Assembly (NCBI RefSeq): GCF_003337215.1
Contig: NZ_QPIG01000003.1
Location: 334,311 to 398,310 of the forward strand
Origin: Oceanihabitans sediminis
GTDB lineage: Bacteria > Bacteroidota > Bacteroidia > Flavobacteriales > Flavobacteriaceae
Reading direction: 5' to 3'
DNA length: 64,000 nucleotides
This document shows positions 34,783-44,389 of the stretch, one piece after another. The notes beneath the pieces were generated by a model. That model searched no databases, had not been told where the DNA came from, and worked only from the letters and a program-made list of their open reading frames with translations. Position 1 is the stretch's first letter; every line of letters starts with the position of its first letter. A program made the position numbers and the translations under genes.

Positions 34783-36537
34783 ATGAAAGAATTACAACAT
34801 CTAAATAAGTACTTTTTAAAATACAAATACAAACTTATTCTTGGAATATTAATCACCATAGCATCCAAGATTTTTTTACTCTTCACTCCTAGATTAATTA
34901 GGCAATCTATTAATGTAGTAGATGAGTACAGAAAAGGAAATTTAACAAACCTTCCTGAAGTAAAAGCAGAATTACTTGAAAACATCCTTTATATTATTGG
35001 TGCCGCTCTTATTACGGGAATACTTACCTTTTTTATGAGACAAACCATTATTAATGTCTCTAGATATATTGAGTATGATTTAAAAAATGAAATCTATAAA
35101 CAATATCAAAAACTATCTCTAAACTTTTATAAAAAGAATAGAACAGGAGATTTAATGAATAGGATTAGTGAAGATGTTGGTAACGTAAGAATGTATGCAG
35201 GACCAGCAATAATGTATAGTATCAACACATTTACGCTTTTCATTATTGTAATTATCTCTATGTATAACCAATCGCCTAAACTAACCTTATACACTTTAAT
35301 TCCTCTACCAATTTTATCTATAATCATTTTTAGAGTTAGTAAAGAAATACATAAACGAAGTACTATAGTGCAAGAGTATCTATCAAAACTTTCAACCTAT
35401 ACCCAAGAAACTTTTAGCGGAATTTCCATTATAAAAGCATACGGAATGGAGCCGCAAACAAGAGAAAACTTTAATGATCTTTCTACGACAAGCAAAGAAA
35501 AGCAAATAAGCCTAGTAAGAGTACAAGCTTTGTTTTTCCCTACAATGGTATTACTTATTGGTTTAAGTAACTTAATTGTAATTTATATAGGTGGAATGCA
35601 ATATATAGATGGGGAAATTGAAAACCTAGGAACTATAGCCGAGTTTATTATATACGTAAACATGCTTACTTGGCCAGTTGCTACTGTAGGTTGGGTAACT
35701 TCTATAATACAGCAAGCGGAAGCTTCACAAAAACGTATTAATCACTTCTTGAAAATTGAACCTGAAATTCAGAATAATGTTGAAGAACCTACCGAAATTA
35801 AAGGAGAAATAACTTTCAAAAATGTTTCCTTTACTTACGATGACACAAATATCGAAGCTCTAAAGGACATAAGCTTCAACTTAAAACCAGGAGAAACTTT
35901 AGCAATTATCGGTAAGACAGGCTCAGGTAAATCTACTATTTTAGATTTAATAGGAAGATTATACGATATTGATAAAGGAGAATTATTAATAGACAACAAA
36001 CCTATTGACCAAGTAAATCTTGTTAGCCTAAGAAATAGCATAGGTTATGTGCCTCAAGAAGCTTTTTTATTTAGCGACACTATTAATAACAATATTAAAT
36101 TTGGTAAAGAAAACGCTTCAAACGAAGAGGCTATACAAGCAGCGAAGCACGCACAAGTACATGAAAACATTATAGGTTTCAATAAAGGATACGGAACCAC
36201 TTTAGGAGAAAGAGGAATTACACTTTCTGGTGGGCAAAAACAACGTATTTCTATTGCTAGAGCTATTTTAAAAGATCCACAAATCTTATTGTTTGACGAT
36301 TGCCTTTCGGCTGTAGATACTGAAACTGAAGAGAAAATCCTAAACAGTCTTAATAAGCTAACAAAAGGAAAAACAACCATTATTGTAAGTCACAGAGTTT
36401 CTTCTGCTAAAAATGCAGATAAGATTATTGTTTTAGATGATGGAAGAGTACTTCAGGAAGGCACACACGACATCTTAATTCAAGAACCTGGATATTATAA
36501 AGACCTGTATTTAAAACAATTGTCAGAAAAGTCATAG
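34783..36537 (+). CDS. ABC exporter half-transporter
   Basis: A 584-aa inner-membrane exporter with a six-helix domain (about 1-315) fused to an ATPase domain. Walker A is GKTGSGKST (about 379-387), the signature is LSGGQKQRISIARA, and Walker B is ILLFDDCLSAVD. The residue after the Walker B Asp is Asp instead of the catalytic Glu, as in the degenerate sites of heterodimeric exporters of the MdlA/YheI/TM287 type. No second half-transporter gene is adjacent. Substrate unknown. Confidence 0.9.
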   Translation: MKELQHLNKYFLKYKYKLILGILITIASKIFLLFTPRLIRQSINVVDEYRKGNLTNLPEVKAELLENILYIIGAALITGILTFFMRQTIINVSRYIEYDLKNEIYKQYQKLSLNFYKKNRTGDLMNRISEDVGNVRMYAGPAIMYSINTFTLFIIVIISMYNQSPKLTLYTLIPLPILSIIIFRVSKEIHKRSTIVQEYLSKLSTYTQETFSGISIIKAYGMEPQTRENFNDLSTTSKEKQISLVRVQALFFPTMVLLIGLSNLIVIYIGGMQYIDGEIENLGTIAEFIIYVNMLTWPVATVGWVTSIIQQAEASQKRINHFLKIEPEIQNNVEEPTEIKGEITFKNVSFTYDDTNIEALKDISFNLKPGETLAIIGKTGSGKSTILDLIGRLYDIDKGELLIDNKPIDQVNLVSLRNSIGYVPQEAFLFSDTINNNIKFGKENASNEEAIQAAKHAQVHENIIGFNKGYGTTLGERGITLSGGQKQRISIARAILKDPQILLFDDCLSAVDTETEEKILNSLNKLTKGKTTIIVSHRVSSAKNADKIIVLDDGRVLQEGTHDILIQEPGYYKDLYLKQLSEKS

Positions 36538-36678
36538 ATTAATTATAATACAAGCTAAGACAACATATTTCTTATTAACAAACTAGTGTAAAAGAATTAT
36601 AATATTTAGTTGCTTGTTATCTATTTTTTTTTGATTTTTGAAAAACTATTAATGACACTTTAATATAAAAACAAGATT

Positions 36679-37080
36679 ATGGATACCAATGGCATGATGG
36701 AGAAAGAGGAAATTTACTCTAAAGTATTACGAGCAGGAAGACGTACTTATTTCTTTGATGTAAGAGCTACAAAGGCGGGAGATTACTACTTAACAGTAAC
36801 AGAAAGTAAGAAGTTTACAAATGACGACGGATCATTTCATTACAAAAAGCATAAAATCTATATATATAAAGAAGATTTTTCTGAATTCAATAGTATTTTA
36901 GCTGAAATGACAGATTATATTATTGCTGAAAAAGGAGATGAAGTAATAAGCGAGCGTCACCAAAAAGACTTCAAAAAAGAATATAACACAGATGTTTCAG
37001 AAACTAAGAAAGCAGAAACAACTGAAACTACAGAATCTATCGAAAGCAGATTTACCGATATAGATTTTGACGATATTTAA
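36679..37080 (+). CDS. DUF3276 (PUR-alpha-like) protein
   Basis: A 133-aa protein. Residues about 5-85 form the PUR/DUF3276 domain, a nucleic-acid-binding whirly-like fold: EEIYSKVLRAGRRTYFFDVR, followed by a KAGDYYLTVTESKK strand pair and HKIYIYKEDF. The C-terminus (about 100-133) is Thr/Glu-rich, acidic and probably disordered. Family members bind RNA or ssDNA. A terminator follows. Confidence 0.85.
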   Translation: MDTNGMMEKEEIYSKVLRAGRRTYFFDVRATKAGDYYLTVTESKKFTNDDGSFHYKKHKIYIYKEDFSEFNSILAEMTDYIIAEKGDEVISERHQKDFKKEYNTDVSETKKAETTETTESIESRFTDIDFDDI

Positions 37081-37102
37081 TCTCTTTTTTCTTACAAAAC
37101 AC

Positions 37103-37133
37103 AAAACCGTTGCTACTAGTAACGGTTTTTTTA
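37103..37133 (+). terminator. Intrinsic terminator after the DUF3276 gene
   Basis: AAAACCGTT (37103-37111) pairs with AACGGTTTT (37121-37129), followed by T residues. Confidence 0.75.
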
Positions 37134-37165
37134 TTTAATAAATTAACTGAAATACAATTTACATG

Positions 37166-38197
37166 CTAAGCCTTTACATAATATAAAGCCATAACAGAAA
37201 CACCCACCGCATAACACAATGCCAACTGCCAACCGAATAACACTATAAGCATAGTTAGAATCACAAAAAACCAAATAGGGAATATGGTTATATAAACAGC
37301 AAATCTGAAGGTTGCAATAAACTCCACTTCCTTTATTTTAGGTTTTACCAAAGAACGCCAAACCCAAAATGGTAAAAAGAAATTAGCTATAAGTATTTTA
37401 TTTACCAACCTCCTAAAGAAACTAGTTTTCACTTTTTCAGGTTTGACACAAATTTCAAAATTAGAAGCAATACAAGAGTTTACAGTTTCCGGATTTAAGA
37501 AATCTACATTTCGACTTTCTAATTCCCTTAATGTTTCATTATAATTTTCAGAAGGAATATGAGTTGTTAGAGCAGTTAACGCTTCAAATACATCTTTTTT
37601 AAGAGAAGAAATTGCCTCATGTTTATCTTTTGAAAGATACTTTTTTACAGAAATAGGTTTTCCGAAGTATACCGAAGTACTATCTACAAAATTTTCAGCT
37701 TTAGCATAATTTAAACCAACTGGAATTATTTGCAAATCTGCTTCTGGGTATCTCTCTAAAGTTTCAAAAACAATTCTTGTAAAACCTTTACTCAAAGGTC
37801 GTACCGTTCTATTAATATGATGATTCCCTTCCGGAAAAATTACTATAGCATTATTTTCATTTAGCAGATCTGTACACTTTTTAAAAATAGAATTATTATT
37901 ACTAATACTACTCCATCCATCACGTACTCTATACACCGGCAACAAGTGAAGCGTATACAAAAACTTACTAATTATTGGTTTATTAAAAACTGAAGCTCGA
38001 GTTAGAAAATAAGAAAACCTTCCAGATTTTGTAGCAATGAGCAAGGGATCTATCAGAGCATTTTGGTGGTTTGATAAAAACAAAACGGGTTTATCTTTTG
38101 GTACATTTTCTATATCATACACTTTGAAACTTTTATAATAACAAAAGAGTCCTATTCGGATATAAGTTCTGAAAAAATGTAGGATAAGTAAATTCAA
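37166..38197 (-). CDS. 1-acyl-sn-glycerol-3-phosphate acyltransferase-like (PlsC) protein
   Basis: A 343-aa membrane acyltransferase. The catalytic NHQNALIDPLL, starting HxxxxD-like (about 43-53), and the FPEGNHH substrate motif (about 119-125) are the PlsC blocks I and III. Two TM helices near the C-terminus (about 295-340) anchor it. The length is typical of flavobacterial glycerol acyltransferase homologues rather than E. coli PlsC (245 aa). It overlaps the preceding symporter gene by four bases (ATGA). Confidence 0.83.
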   Translation of the reverse strand: MNLLILHFFRTYIRIGLFCYYKSFKVYDIENVPKDKPVLFLSNHQNALIDPLLIATKSGRFSYFLTRASVFNKPIISKFLYTLHLLPVYRVRDGWSSISNNNSIFKKCTDLLNENNAIVIFPEGNHHINRTVRPLSKGFTRIVFETLERYPEADLQIIPVGLNYAKAENFVDSTSVYFGKPISVKKYLSKDKHEAISSLKKDVFEALTALTTHIPSENYNETLRELESRNVDFLNPETVNSCIASNFEICVKPEKVKTSFFRRLVNKILIANFFLPFWVWRSLVKPKIKEVEFIATFRFAVYITIFPIWFFVILTMLIVLFGWQLALCYAVGVSVMALYYVKA

Positions 38198-39102
38198 ATT
38201 TTTTCGTTTTTAGATAGTACCAACCAATAAATAGAAACAGATAAACCAGAAATTATATGCCAAATTCCCCAGAAAGCAGCTATAAGAGCCATTCCTCCTA
38301 TGCCTTCAAAAAAAGTAAAAATAAGCAACAAGCCCAAACCTGAGTTTTGAATTCCGGTTTCTATTGCTAATGTTTTTTGATTTTTAAAAGATAATTTAAA
38401 AGCTCTAGCTACAAAAAAACCTAAAGCCAATGCTAATATATTATGACTAATACCTATTGCTAAAACCCAATGTATATAATCACTAAATACATCTAGGTTG
38501 TTTAAAAAAGCAATAACTACTATAGCTACAAAAACAATAATAGAAAATGGTTTTAATATTTTAGAAACTTTTTGTGCAAGATCTGGAAACTTTCTTCGTA
38601 AACTCATTCCTAAAACTAAAGGTATTCCTAAAATGAGAATCACAAGCTTTACTAATTCGATGAAGTTTAATTCTACATCTTGTAATAATTGAGCGGTAGG
38701 CTCGTATAGATTTCCATAAACTTGAAAATTTAATGGTGTCATAAACATTGCTAAAAAAGTAGCAAATGCCGTTAAACTGACAGAAAGAGCTGTATTTCCT
38801 TTGGCTAGATGTGTCATAAAATTAGAAATATTACCTCCAGGACAAGCTGCAACCATCATCATACCAAGCGCAATACTAGCTCGTGGTTTTATAAGTAAAA
38901 TAAACAAATAGGTTATAAACGGAAGAAGTAAAAACTGTAAAACAACACCAAGTATTACCAACTTAGGCTCTTTAAACAACTGCCTAAAATCATTGGTAGT
39001 AACACCAAGAGCTACACCAAACATTACAACAGCAAGTGCTAAGTTTAAAACCCAAAGATTATTTGGATTAAAATTTATTTGCACAGCATCTAATTCTGTC
39101 AT
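38194..39102 (-). CDS. Bile acid:sodium symporter-family protein
   Basis: A 302-aa protein with about nine TM helices of the BASS family, Na-coupled transport of organic anions. AACPGGNISNFMTHLAKGNTAL (about 84-105) and ETGIQNSGLGLLLI (about 251-264) are the family motifs at the crossover region. Bile acids are not implied as the natural substrate; pantoate and keto acids are known substrates of relatives. It begins 2 nt after the CsaA-like gene and overlaps the acyltransferase gene. Confidence 0.88.
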   Translation of the reverse strand: MTELDAVQINFNPNNLWVLNLALAVVMFGVALGVTTNDFRQLFKEPKLVILGVVLQFLLLPFITYLFILLIKPRASIALGMMMVAACPGGNISNFMTHLAKGNTALSVSLTAFATFLAMFMTPLNFQVYGNLYEPTAQLLQDVELNFIELVKLVILILGIPLVLGMSLRRKFPDLAQKVSKILKPFSIIVFVAIVVIAFLNNLDVFSDYIHWVLAIGISHNILALALGFFVARAFKLSFKNQKTLAIETGIQNSGLGLLLIFTFFEGIGGMALIAAFWGIWHIISGLSVSIYWLVLSKNEKI

Positions 39103-39104
39103 AT

Positions 39105-39440
39105 TTAAGAAACTGTAGATCCGTTTTTAACTCTATTTTCTGGGTTAAGTAAAATAACATCTTTGCCATTTACCGCTCCAAGAACCAAGCATTCACTCAT
39201 AAACTTGCCTATTTGCTTAGGCTTAAAGTTAACAACACATACAATCTGCTTGTTAAGCAAATCTTCTTTTTTATATAAAGTAGTTATTTGTGCAGAAGAT
39301 TTTTTAACCCCCAAATCACCAAAATCAATCATTAGTTTATACGCAGGGTTTCTAGCTTCCGGAAAATCTAGAACCTCAATAATGGTTCCTACTCTTAAAT
39401 CTATTTTTGTAAAACCATCAAAGGTAATTGTTTGTGACAT
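39105..39440 (-). CDS. csaA: tRNA-binding CsaA-like protein
   Basis: A 111-aa OB-fold protein with the tRNA-binding motif KIDLRVGTIIEVLDFPEARNPAYKL (about 12-36) and NFKPKQIGKFMSECLVLGA (about 71-89). Members bind tRNA nonspecifically or act as export chaperones; the type is the stand-alone form of the MetRS C-terminal domain. It precedes a transporter and an acyltransferase gene. Confidence 0.9.
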   Translation of the reverse strand: MSQTITFDGFTKIDLRVGTIIEVLDFPEARNPAYKLMIDFGDLGVKKSSAQITTLYKKEDLLNKQIVCVVNFKPKQIGKFMSECLVLGAVNGKDVILLNPENRVKNGSTVS

Positions 39441-39579
39441 TCGCTACTTATTAGTCTAGCTAATGTATGAATTTTTAAGAATTATAATAAGATAGTTGCT
39501 GCTAATTTGAAATACTTCTTTATATGAAATTTCATATATTTTGACTATCTTATTTGACTCACTTTTTATAATTAATAAA

Positions 39580-40137
39580 ATGGCAGATACACCTTCCAAC
39601 ATGCTTCCGTTAGGAACAAAAGCTCCTGATTTTGAATTATTAGATACCGTTTCTCAAAAGCGATTAAATCTTCAGCAATTAAAAGGCGAAAATGCTACGG
39701 TTATCATGTTCATATGTAATCATTGTCCGTTTGTAATTCACGTAAATCCTGTTTTGGTTGCAATAGCTAATCATTATCAAAAAAAAGGAATATCCTTTAT
39801 TGCAATTTCTAGCAACGATGCTGAAAAATATCCGCAAGATGCTCCTGATAAAATGACGCTTCACGCTAAAGAAAACAAGTATCCTTTTGTGTATTTATAT
39901 GATGAAACCCAAGAAGTAGCTAAAGCCTATGACGCAGCCTGTACACCAGACCTCTATGTTTTTAATAAAGAATTAGATTTGGTTTATCGCGGACAAATAG
40001 ACGACTCAAGACCAAGAAACGGAATTACTGCCACTGGAGATGATTTAAAACATGCCTTAGATTGTGTTTTAAACAACAAGGAAAACACTAAAGAGCAAAA
40101 ACCGAGTATTGGATGTAATATAAAATGGAAAAACTAA
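39580..40137 (+). CDS. Thioredoxin-family (AhpC/TSA-type) protein
   Basis: A 185-aa cytosolic thioredoxin-fold protein. LGTKAPDFELLDT (10-22) and MFICNHCPFVIHVNP (about 45-59) hold a CNHC active site in place of CGPC. A second cysteine pair is near AACTPDLYVFNK, with cis-Pro in CTPDLY. I use the ATG at 39580; the frame starts at a TTG (39541) that adds 13 unlikely residues. The reductant is unknown. It is convergent with the SDR gene. Confidence 0.85.
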   Translation: MADTPSNMLPLGTKAPDFELLDTVSQKRLNLQQLKGENATVIMFICNHCPFVIHVNPVLVAIANHYQKKGISFIAISSNDAEKYPQDAPDKMTLHAKENKYPFVYLYDETQEVAKAYDAACTPDLYVFNKELDLVYRGQIDDSRPRNGITATGDDLKHALDCVLNNKENTKEQKPSIGCNIKWKN

Positions 40138-40170
40138 AGATAGATACTCTTTAGTTTTTCCATTTAATTT
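40127..40170. terminator. Bidirectional intrinsic terminator
   Basis: A perfect 14-bp stem (40127-40140 with 40148-40161) that begins inside the last codons of the thioredoxin-like gene, followed by T-rich sequence. It also serves the convergent SDR gene. Confidence 0.7.
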
Positions 40171-40187
40171 TATTCTTTTTTAAAAGT

Positions 40188-40868
40188 TTAAGGAGTAGAA
40201 TTGGAAACCTGTAACATCTTCCCATTATAGAATTTGTTTCCTTCAAGGGCAAAATCATGAATATAGTTTGCCATTTCTAAAGGAGAAGTATTTGCTTTAT
40301 AGCCCGGAAAAGCTTCTTCTAGCATTTCTGTTTGTACAGCTCCAAGAGCTAATACGTTAAATTGCGGACCGGATTCTTTATATTCTTCAGCAAGTAATTC
40401 TGTTAAGGTAATAACAGCTCCTTTACTTGAACTATAAGCAGCAAGTCCTGGGAATTTCATACTACCTTGTACTCCACCCATAGAGCTTACAGTTACTACA
40501 TGGCTATCTTGTTTCATAAAAGGTAGAACTACCCTGGTCATTTCAGCTACACCAAAAACATTGGTTTTGTAAACCCTTTCAAAATCACCCATAGAGGTTT
40601 CTTTAAAAGGTTTATTAACAATAGTCCCCGCATTATTAATTAAGATATCCACCTGCTTCCATTCAGTTGCAATAAAGTCTTCTACTTTTTTATAATCTTC
40701 TGCTTTACTTAAATCGAAAGCCATAGAAGTAATATTTTCAAAATTTAAATTCGTTACAGGCTTCTCATTTCTTGAAAGAGCTAATACATTATGCCCTTGA
40801 CTTGCGAAAAGGTGCACCAATTCAAAACCAATTCCTCTACTCGTTCCTGTGATTATGATGTTTTTCAT
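40188..40868 (-). CDS. Short-chain dehydrogenase/reductase
   Basis: A 226-aa classical SDR, an NAD(P)-dependent oxidoreductase. TGTSRGIGFELV (about 7-18) is the cofactor motif TGxxxGIG; NNAG is near 78, and the catalytic YSSSKG (Tyr and Lys) near 144-149. It is shorter than typical 250-aa members. Substrate unknown. Confidence 0.9.
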   Translation of the reverse strand: MKNIIITGTSRGIGFELVHLFASQGHNVLALSRNEKPVTNLNFENITSMAFDLSKAEDYKKVEDFIATEWKQVDILINNAGTIVNKPFKETSMGDFERVYKTNVFGVAEMTRVVLPFMKQDSHVVTVSSMGGVQGSMKFPGLAAYSSSKGAVITLTELLAEEYKESGPQFNVLALGAVQTEMLEEAFPGYKANTSPLEMANYIHDFALEGNKFYNGKMLQVSNSTP

Positions 40869-40898
40869 TTAAAAATATTTTAGATTCTAAAGATAAAA

Positions 40899-40927
40899 AA
40901 TCCTGCTTCAATATTAGAAGCAGGATT
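40899..40927 (-). terminator. Terminator of the PDH genes
   Basis: AATCCTGCTTC (40899-40909) and GAAGCAGGATT (40917-40927) form a perfect 11-bp stem followed on the minus strand by T residues. Confidence 0.8.
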
Positions 40928-40962
40928 CTGATTTATTATTTAATGCCTGTAAGTAATTGGTG

Positions 40963-42576
40963 TTATACCAACATAGTTACAGGGTTTTCAATATAGCCTT
41001 TTAATACTTGTAAGAACTGTGCTCCTGTTGCTCCATCTACTGTTCTGTGATCACAAGCAAGCGTTAGTTTCATTGTATTTCCTACTACTATTTTTCCTTC
41101 TTTAACAACTGGCTTCTCGACAATATTTCCTACAGAAAGAATTGCAGAGTTAGGCTGATTGATAATAGAAGTAAAACTTTCTATACCAAACATTCCTAAG
41201 TTAGAAATAGTAAAAGTACTTCCTTCCATTTCTTGAGGAGTTAATTTTCTATTTCTAGCTTTTCCAGCATAATCTCTAACGGCAGCACCAATTTGTTGTA
41301 AGCTTTGCTCATTTGCAAAACGTACCACAGGAACTACTAATCCGTCCTCAACAGCTACAGCAACACCAATATGTACATGGTTGTTTAATCGCATTTTATC
41401 TGCAAACCATTGTGAGTTTACTTGAGGGAATTGTTTTAATGCTAAAGCACAAGCCTTAACAATCATATCGTTATAAGATATTTTTGTATCTGGAATAGAA
41501 TTGAATTGTTTACGGAAAGCAATAGCATTTTCCATATCAAATTCTACATTTAAGTAATAATGAGGAGCAGTAAATTTAGATTCTGCTAAACGTTTTGCTA
41601 TTACTTTACGCATTTGCGAGTTAGCCTTCTCATCAAAATCTTCTTGTCCTGTTGGAACAAATTTACCTACAGAAGCTGATGCTGCAGCAGGTGTGAAGTT
41701 TTCTACATCGCGTTTTATGATTCTTCCGTTTTCACCAGAACCTTGTACTTGAGAAAGATTTATTCCTTTTTCTTCAGCCATTTTTTTAGCTAAAGGAGAA
41801 ACAAATATTCTTCCGCCAGTATTTGTATTAGTCGAAGTAGTTGCAGCTACAGGTTTTTCAACAGGCTTAGCTACTTCTTGTTTTTTCTCTTCTTTTTTAG
41901 GAGCTTCTGCTTTTGCTGCTTTTGAAGCGCCTGCTCCTTTATAATTTGCAGCTATAGAAGAAACATCTGTTCCTTTTGGACCTATAATTGCTAAAAGGGA
42001 ATCTACTTTTGCCGATTCTCCTTCGTTTAATCCTATATGTAATAAAGTACCAGATTGAAAAGACTCAAACTCCATAGTAGCTTTGTCTGTTTCAATTTCT
42101 GCAAGAATGTCTCCTTCTTCAACCTCGTCTCCTACTTTCTTTAACCAAGTAGCAATAGTACCTTCTTCCATAGTGTCACTTAATCGTGGCATAGGAACAA
42201 CGGTTACTCCTTCTGGAAGTTCTTCTTCACTAGCAGTATCATCAGATGATTCTTCTTCAGTAGCAGCTTCAGAAGTACTTTCTGTAGGTTCTTCTTTTTC
42301 TGCTTTAGAATTAGAAAGTAAAGCTGAAATATCTTCTCCCTCTTCTCCTATAATTGCTAAAAGCTCATCTACTTTTGTGGTTTCACCTTCTTGCACACCG
42401 ATGTGTAATAACACACCTTCGTGAAAAGATTCAAACTCCATAGTAGCTTTATCTGTTTCAATTTCTGCAAGAATATCTCCTTCATTTACTGTATCCCCGA
42501 CTTTTTTAAGCCAGGTTGCTACAGTTCCTTCTTCCATAGTATCACTCAATCGAGGCATGTTTATAATTTCTGCCAT
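40963..42576 (-). CDS. pdhC: Pyruvate dehydrogenase E2, dihydrolipoyllysine acetyltransferase
   Basis: A 537-aa E2 core of the pyruvate dehydrogenase complex. Two lipoyl domains are present (about 2-78 and 126-202), each with ETDKATMEFES holding the lipoylated Lys. An Ala/Lys-rich linker (about 215-250) leads to the E3/E1-binding domain FVSPLAKKMAEEKGI (about 258-272). The catalytic domain ends with DHRTVDGATGAQFL (about 510-523). The E1 alpha gene is 3 nt upstream. The E1 beta and E3 genes are elsewhere. Confidence 0.95.
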   Translation of the reverse strand: MAEIINMPRLSDTMEEGTVATWLKKVGDTVNEGDILAEIETDKATMEFESFHEGVLLHIGVQEGETTKVDELLAIIGEEGEDISALLSNSKAEKEEPTESTSEAATEEESSDDTASEEELPEGVTVVPMPRLSDTMEEGTIATWLKKVGDEVEEGDILAEIETDKATMEFESFQSGTLLHIGLNEGESAKVDSLLAIIGPKGTDVSSIAANYKGAGASKAAKAEAPKKEEKKQEVAKPVEKPVAATTSTNTNTGGRIFVSPLAKKMAEEKGINLSQVQGSGENGRIIKRDVENFTPAAASASVGKFVPTGQEDFDEKANSQMRKVIAKRLAESKFTAPHYYLNVEFDMENAIAFRKQFNSIPDTKISYNDMIVKACALALKQFPQVNSQWFADKMRLNNHVHIGVAVAVEDGLVVPVVRFANEQSLQQIGAAVRDYAGKARNRKLTPQEMEGSTFTISNLGMFGIESFTSIINQPNSAILSVGNIVEKPVVKEGKIVVGNTMKLTLACDHRTVDGATGAQFLQVLKGYIENPVTMLV

Positions 42577-42579
42577 AGC

Positions 42580-43578
42580 TTATAGTTTATGTTGTAAAAA
42601 TGGGTAATCATCTTGTTCGTAAACAGAGTCGTACATAACACTTAGTTCTGGATATGGAGATTCTTCTGCAAATTTCTCACATTCGCTTACTAAACTTTTT
42701 ACTCGCTTATCAATAACTTTTAACTCGTCTTCTGTAGCGTAGTTTTTCTCTAAAACAACTTCTTTTACTTGCGTAATAGGGTCTATTTTCTTGTACTCTT
42801 CTACTTCGTCTTTTGTTCTATAATGTTGCGCATCACTCATAGAGTGTCCTCTATAACGATACGTTTTTAACTCTAAGAATGTTGGTCCGTCACCACGACG
42901 AGCACGTTTAATTGCTTCGTCAAAAGCTTCAGCAACTTTCACCGGATTCATTCCGTCTACAGGTCCTGAAGGCATTTGATACCCTAAACCTAATTTCCAA
43001 ATATCTGAATGGTTAGCAGTTCTTTCTACAGAAGTTCCCATAGCGTAACCGTTGTTTTCACAAACAAAAACGACTGGTAACTTCCAAAGCATTGCCATGT
43101 TGAAAGTTTCGTGAAGAGAACCTTGTCTTGCGGCTCCATCACCAAAACAACAGATAGTTACAGCTCCTGTTTCGTGGTACTTATCTCCAAAAGCCATTCC
43201 AGCTCCTAAAGGAATTTGCCCACCTACAATACCGTGACCTCCATAAAAACCTTTTTCTTTAGAAAAGATATGCATAGAACCACCAAGACCTTGAGAAGTT
43301 CCTGTTGCCTTCCCATAAAGTTCTGCCATAACACGTCTAGGATCTACTCCCATTCCTATTGGCTGCACATGGTTTCTGTATGCTGTAATCATTTTATCTT
43401 TAGAAAGATCCATCGCATGTAGTGCTCCTGCTAAAACTGCTTCTTGACCATTATAAAGATGAAGAAAACCTCTTACTTTCTGTTGGATATAAACTGCCGC
43501 TAGCTTGTCTTCAAACTTTCGCCAGAATAACATATCTTCATACCATTTAAGGTATACTTCTTTGGTAACTTTTTGCAT
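42580..43578 (-). CDS. pdhA: Pyruvate dehydrogenase E1 alpha subunit
   Basis: A 332-aa thiamine-diphosphate-dependent subunit that decarboxylates pyruvate in the PDH complex. The ThDP motif is GDGAARQGSLHETFNMAMLW (about 147-166), starting GDG and ending in N. YRYRGHSMSDAQHYR (about 240-254) is the phosphorylation-loop region of E1 alpha. It lies 3 nt from the E2 gene. A -7 element TACTTTTG (43695-43688) implies a ~110-nt leader with a weak ACCAA/TTGGT hairpin. Confidence 0.95.
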   Translation of the reverse strand: MQKVTKEVYLKWYEDMLFWRKFEDKLAAVYIQQKVRGFLHLYNGQEAVLAGALHAMDLSKDKMITAYRNHVQPIGMGVDPRRVMAELYGKATGTSQGLGGSMHIFSKEKGFYGGHGIVGGQIPLGAGMAFGDKYHETGAVTICCFGDGAARQGSLHETFNMAMLWKLPVVFVCENNGYAMGTSVERTANHSDIWKLGLGYQMPSGPVDGMNPVKVAEAFDEAIKRARRGDGPTFLELKTYRYRGHSMSDAQHYRTKDEVEEYKKIDPITQVKEVVLEKNYATEDELKVIDKRVKSLVSECEKFAEESPYPELSVMYDSVYEQDDYPFLQHKL

Positions 43579-43759
43579 TTGTTAGTGCTTCTTTAAAGAA
43601 ATTAAAAATTGTAATATAATCTACCAATTTTAAGTTGGTATTTATGTAATCTTCATTTTGAGTTTTTGGTCAAAACAAATCCATTAACAAAAGTAATACT
43701 TTCGCTAGGAATAAAAAAGGTTGAAAATTGTAAAATTTTCTGAAATTATTTTTGAAACA

Positions 43760-44242
43760 CTAAAGTACCGACTTATCAAAAACCAAAGGCAGCAAATTAG
43801 CTAAGGATTCTGACTTTACAACTTTACCAGATTCTCCCATAAAATAAATTTCTATTGGCTCATCTTGTTTTACTTCATACTCCGCTATTGCTTGTCTGCA
43901 AGCACCACAAGGCGGAATAGGTGTAATTGTTTTATGTATTGTGGAACCTGCCATTATAGCCATAGACTTCATAGCTACACCGGGATATTTTGCACCTGCG
44001 TAATATATAGCTGTTCGCTCTGCACATAACCCTGAAGGATAAGATGCGTTTTCTTGATTACTACCTGTAATTACTTCGCCATTCTCTAATTGTATTGCTA
44101 CTCCTACAAGAAACTTTGAATATGGTGCATAAGCTTTTTCTCTAGCTTCTTCTGCTTGTTTCATTAATGAAACGATGTTTTCTGGTGATTCTTTTAAATC
44201 CTCAAAAACACTTAAAGTTGTTTCTATCTTTATTTCTTTCAT
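43760..44242 (-). CDS. cdd: Cytidine deaminase
   Basis: A 160-aa zinc enzyme that deaminates cytidine in pyrimidine salvage. The zinc/catalytic motif is CAERTAI (about 73-79) with the proton-shuttling Glu, and PPCGACRQA (about 111-119) with two zinc Cys ligands. It is a homotetramer-type short form. It sits between porV and pdhA on the same strand. Confidence 0.95.
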   Translation of the reverse strand: MKEIKIETTLSVFEDLKESPENIVSLMKQAEEAREKAYAPYSKFLVGVAIQLENGEVITGSNQENASYPSGLCAERTAIYYAGAKYPGVAMKSMAIMAGSTIHKTITPIPPCGACRQAIAEYEVKQDEPIEIYFMGESGKVVKSESLANLLPLVFDKSVL

Positions 44243-44340
44243 CTGTGAATTTTTATTTCCTTCTTTCTTTTTAGAATGCTTTCTATAAAATTTTCTAAAA
44301 AGAATAAGTTAAGCTTTGTTTAAAAACGTTTTTAGACAAA

Positions 44341-44368
44341 AAAACTATTGCTTTTTGGCAATAGTTTT
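44341..44368 (-). terminator. Terminator of porU-porV
   Basis: AAAACTATTGC (44341-44351) and GCAATAGTTTT (44358-44368) form a perfect 11-bp stem, followed on the minus strand by seven T residues. Confidence 0.85.
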
Positions 44369-44389
44369 CATGGCTTTTATATTTCAAAA

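Noticed and set aside
39541..39579. TTG start extending the thioredoxin-like protein by 13 residues
   Set aside because: The ATG at 39580 gives a normal start and the extension is not a signal peptide.
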